From: Empedobacter brevis NBRC 14943 = ATCC 43319
GTDB lineage: Bacteria > Bacteroidota > Bacteroidia > Flavobacteriales > Weeksellaceae
Direction: 5' to 3'
Assembly: GCF_000382425.1 (NCBI RefSeq)
Contig: NZ_KB908302.1
Span: 48,724 to 112,723, forward strand
Length of the DNA: 64,000 bases
In this document: positions 63,456 to 64,000 of the stretch, one piece after another
Position numbering within the stretch: position 1 is the stretch's first letter
How the letters are laid out: the number at the start of each line of letters is the position of its first letter
Notes under the pieces: generated by a model
Database searches by the model: none
Seen by the model: only the letters and a program-made list of their open reading frames with translations
Told to the model about the DNA's origin: nothing
Translations under genes and position numbers: made by a program

Positions 63456-63700
63456 TCTAAAATTTCAATCTTAAATGGTTTGCTGAAAAAAGATCAGCGA
63501 AATATAGATCTAGATTTGTTGGTTGACAAATATAGCATATAAATCATTTATCAAATATATAAAATGATGTTTCCATCACTTATTTTTTAGATTTATTGGA
63601 TTATGATGGTACTTTTCAAAAAAAACTTCATTTATCTCAAAATTTAAGTTCTTAAAACCGAAATGCTTAATTAATAAATTAGAAAAAACTTGATAAAAGG

Positions 63701-63733
63701 TTTGTTAAATTAGTATTAAACATCCTATATTTG
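63701..63733 (+). promoter_or_regulatory. Promoter of the first tRNA-Lys
   Basis: TTTG at 63701-63704, 21 bases, then TATATTTG at 63726-63733; a consensus Bacteroidota promoter 19 bases before the mature tRNA. Confidence 0.8.
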
Positions 63734-63751
63734 CACTCGATTTAAGAAACC

Positions 63752-63824
63752 GACCTGGTAGCTCAGTTGGTAGAGCACAACACTTTTAATGTTGGGGTCC
63801 TGGGTTCGAGCCCCAGCCAGGTCA
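63752..63824 (+). tRNA. tRNA-Lys (anticodon TTT)
   Basis: 73-base cloverleaf: acceptor GACCTGG/CCAGGTC with discriminator A, D-loop CAGTTGGTAGAG, anticodon stem CAACA/TGTTG with loop CTTTTAA, T-arm CTGGG-TTCGAGC-CCCAG. No encoded CCA. An identical copy follows at 63920-63992. Confidence 0.97.
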
Positions 63825-63872
63825 CTTAGTCAAAACGTTCTTTATTTAGAGAAAATAAAAAACATATTTCGT

Positions 63873-63902
63873 TTTGTAAACTCAGATATAATCGTATATT
63901 TG
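63873..63902 (+). promoter_or_regulatory. Promoter of the second tRNA-Lys
   Basis: TTTG at 63873-63876 and TATATTTG at 63895-63902 with 18 bases between. So the two identical tRNA genes have separate promoters. Confidence 0.8.
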
Positions 63903-63919
63903 CAGTCCGAAAAAACGGA

Positions 63920-63992
63920 GACCTGGTAGCTCAGTTGGTAGAGCACAACACTTTTAATGTTGGGGTCCTGGGTTCGAGCCCCAGCCAGGTCA
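63920..63992 (+). tRNA. tRNA-Lys (anticodon TTT), second identical copy
   Basis: Same 73-base sequence as 63752-63824 and anticodon TTT. The spacers before the two genes differ, so only the tRNA part is duplicated. Confidence 0.97.
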
Positions 63993-64000
63993 CATACTTC

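Noticed and set aside
63752..63992. Two identical tRNA-Lys genes as the direct repeats of an integrated element
   Set aside because: Only about 95 bases separate them and each has its own promoter; it is a tandem tRNA duplication.

Overview
The window looks like chromosomal DNA of a low-GC member of the Bacteroidota, most likely a flavobacterium of the Empedobacter/Chryseobacterium (Weeksellaceae) kind. The reasons are: promoters of the Bacteroidota type (TAnnTTTG at -7 with TTTG about 20 bases upstream) in front of tRNA and ribosomal genes; a SusC/RagA-style TonB receptor; paired LytS/LytTR two-component systems; a sulfonolipid-type acyltransferase gene; and almost no Shine-Dalgarno sequences. 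The genus is inference. No database search was run, so family names rest on motifs read by eye.

Bases 1-28,760 are ordinary chromosome. In order: the end of aroB; a GlmU-like nucleotidyltransferase; a PLP cysteine/cysteate-synthase-like enzyme and a serine-palmitoyltransferase-like enzyme (probably capnine/sulfonolipid synthesis) followed by serC-serA; DUF1015 and YggS; a divergent ridA/threonine dehydratase - marR pair around a 48-bp perfect palindrome; an unknown lipoprotein/membrane pair; a TonB receptor; a nitrosative-stress group (RIC/ScdA, cytochrome c, methyltransferase, Rrf2 regulator, hemerythrin) sharing a repeated operator-like motif; menC-DUF1684-menE; a LytS/LytTR pair; TPR proteins; methylmalonyl-CoA epimerase; and a tRNA with anticodon CAT.

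Bases 28,800-48,950 form an AT-rich accessory island directly downstream of that tRNA. It carries an excisionase-like HTH gene, a decayed tyrosine recombinase with an (TTGA)11 microsatellite, and several probable anti-phage or conflict modules. These are (i) a PD-(D/E)XK nuclease fused to a PQQ-type beta-propeller; (ii) a DUF4365 nuclease-like domain fused to TPR repeats; (iii) a tight four-gene operon encoding a STAS/GHKL ATPase, a STAS/phosphoribosyltransferase, a metallophosphoesterase/phosphoribosyltransferase and a RES-domain protein; (iv) a WYL regulator followed by a retron with a recognisable msr-msd RNA, a retron reverse transcriptase and three co-transcribed accessory genes, the last with an intact receiver domain; (v) a HipBA toxin-antitoxin pair flanked by scar-like sequences and a truncated phosphoesterase. 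Modules iii and iv are the best candidates for undescribed systems.

Bases 49,300-64,000 return to ordinary chromosome: a biotin operon led by a ferritin-like di-iron protein (then bioF, bioD, bioB, bioA); a second LytTR/LytS pair; a DUF5694 protein; the rpsF-rpsR-rplI operon; a possible small RNA; an aminopeptidase P; pncB; an FKBP-like lipoprotein; an S4 RNA-binding protein convergent with aroK; a lipoprotein; and two identical tRNA-Lys genes.
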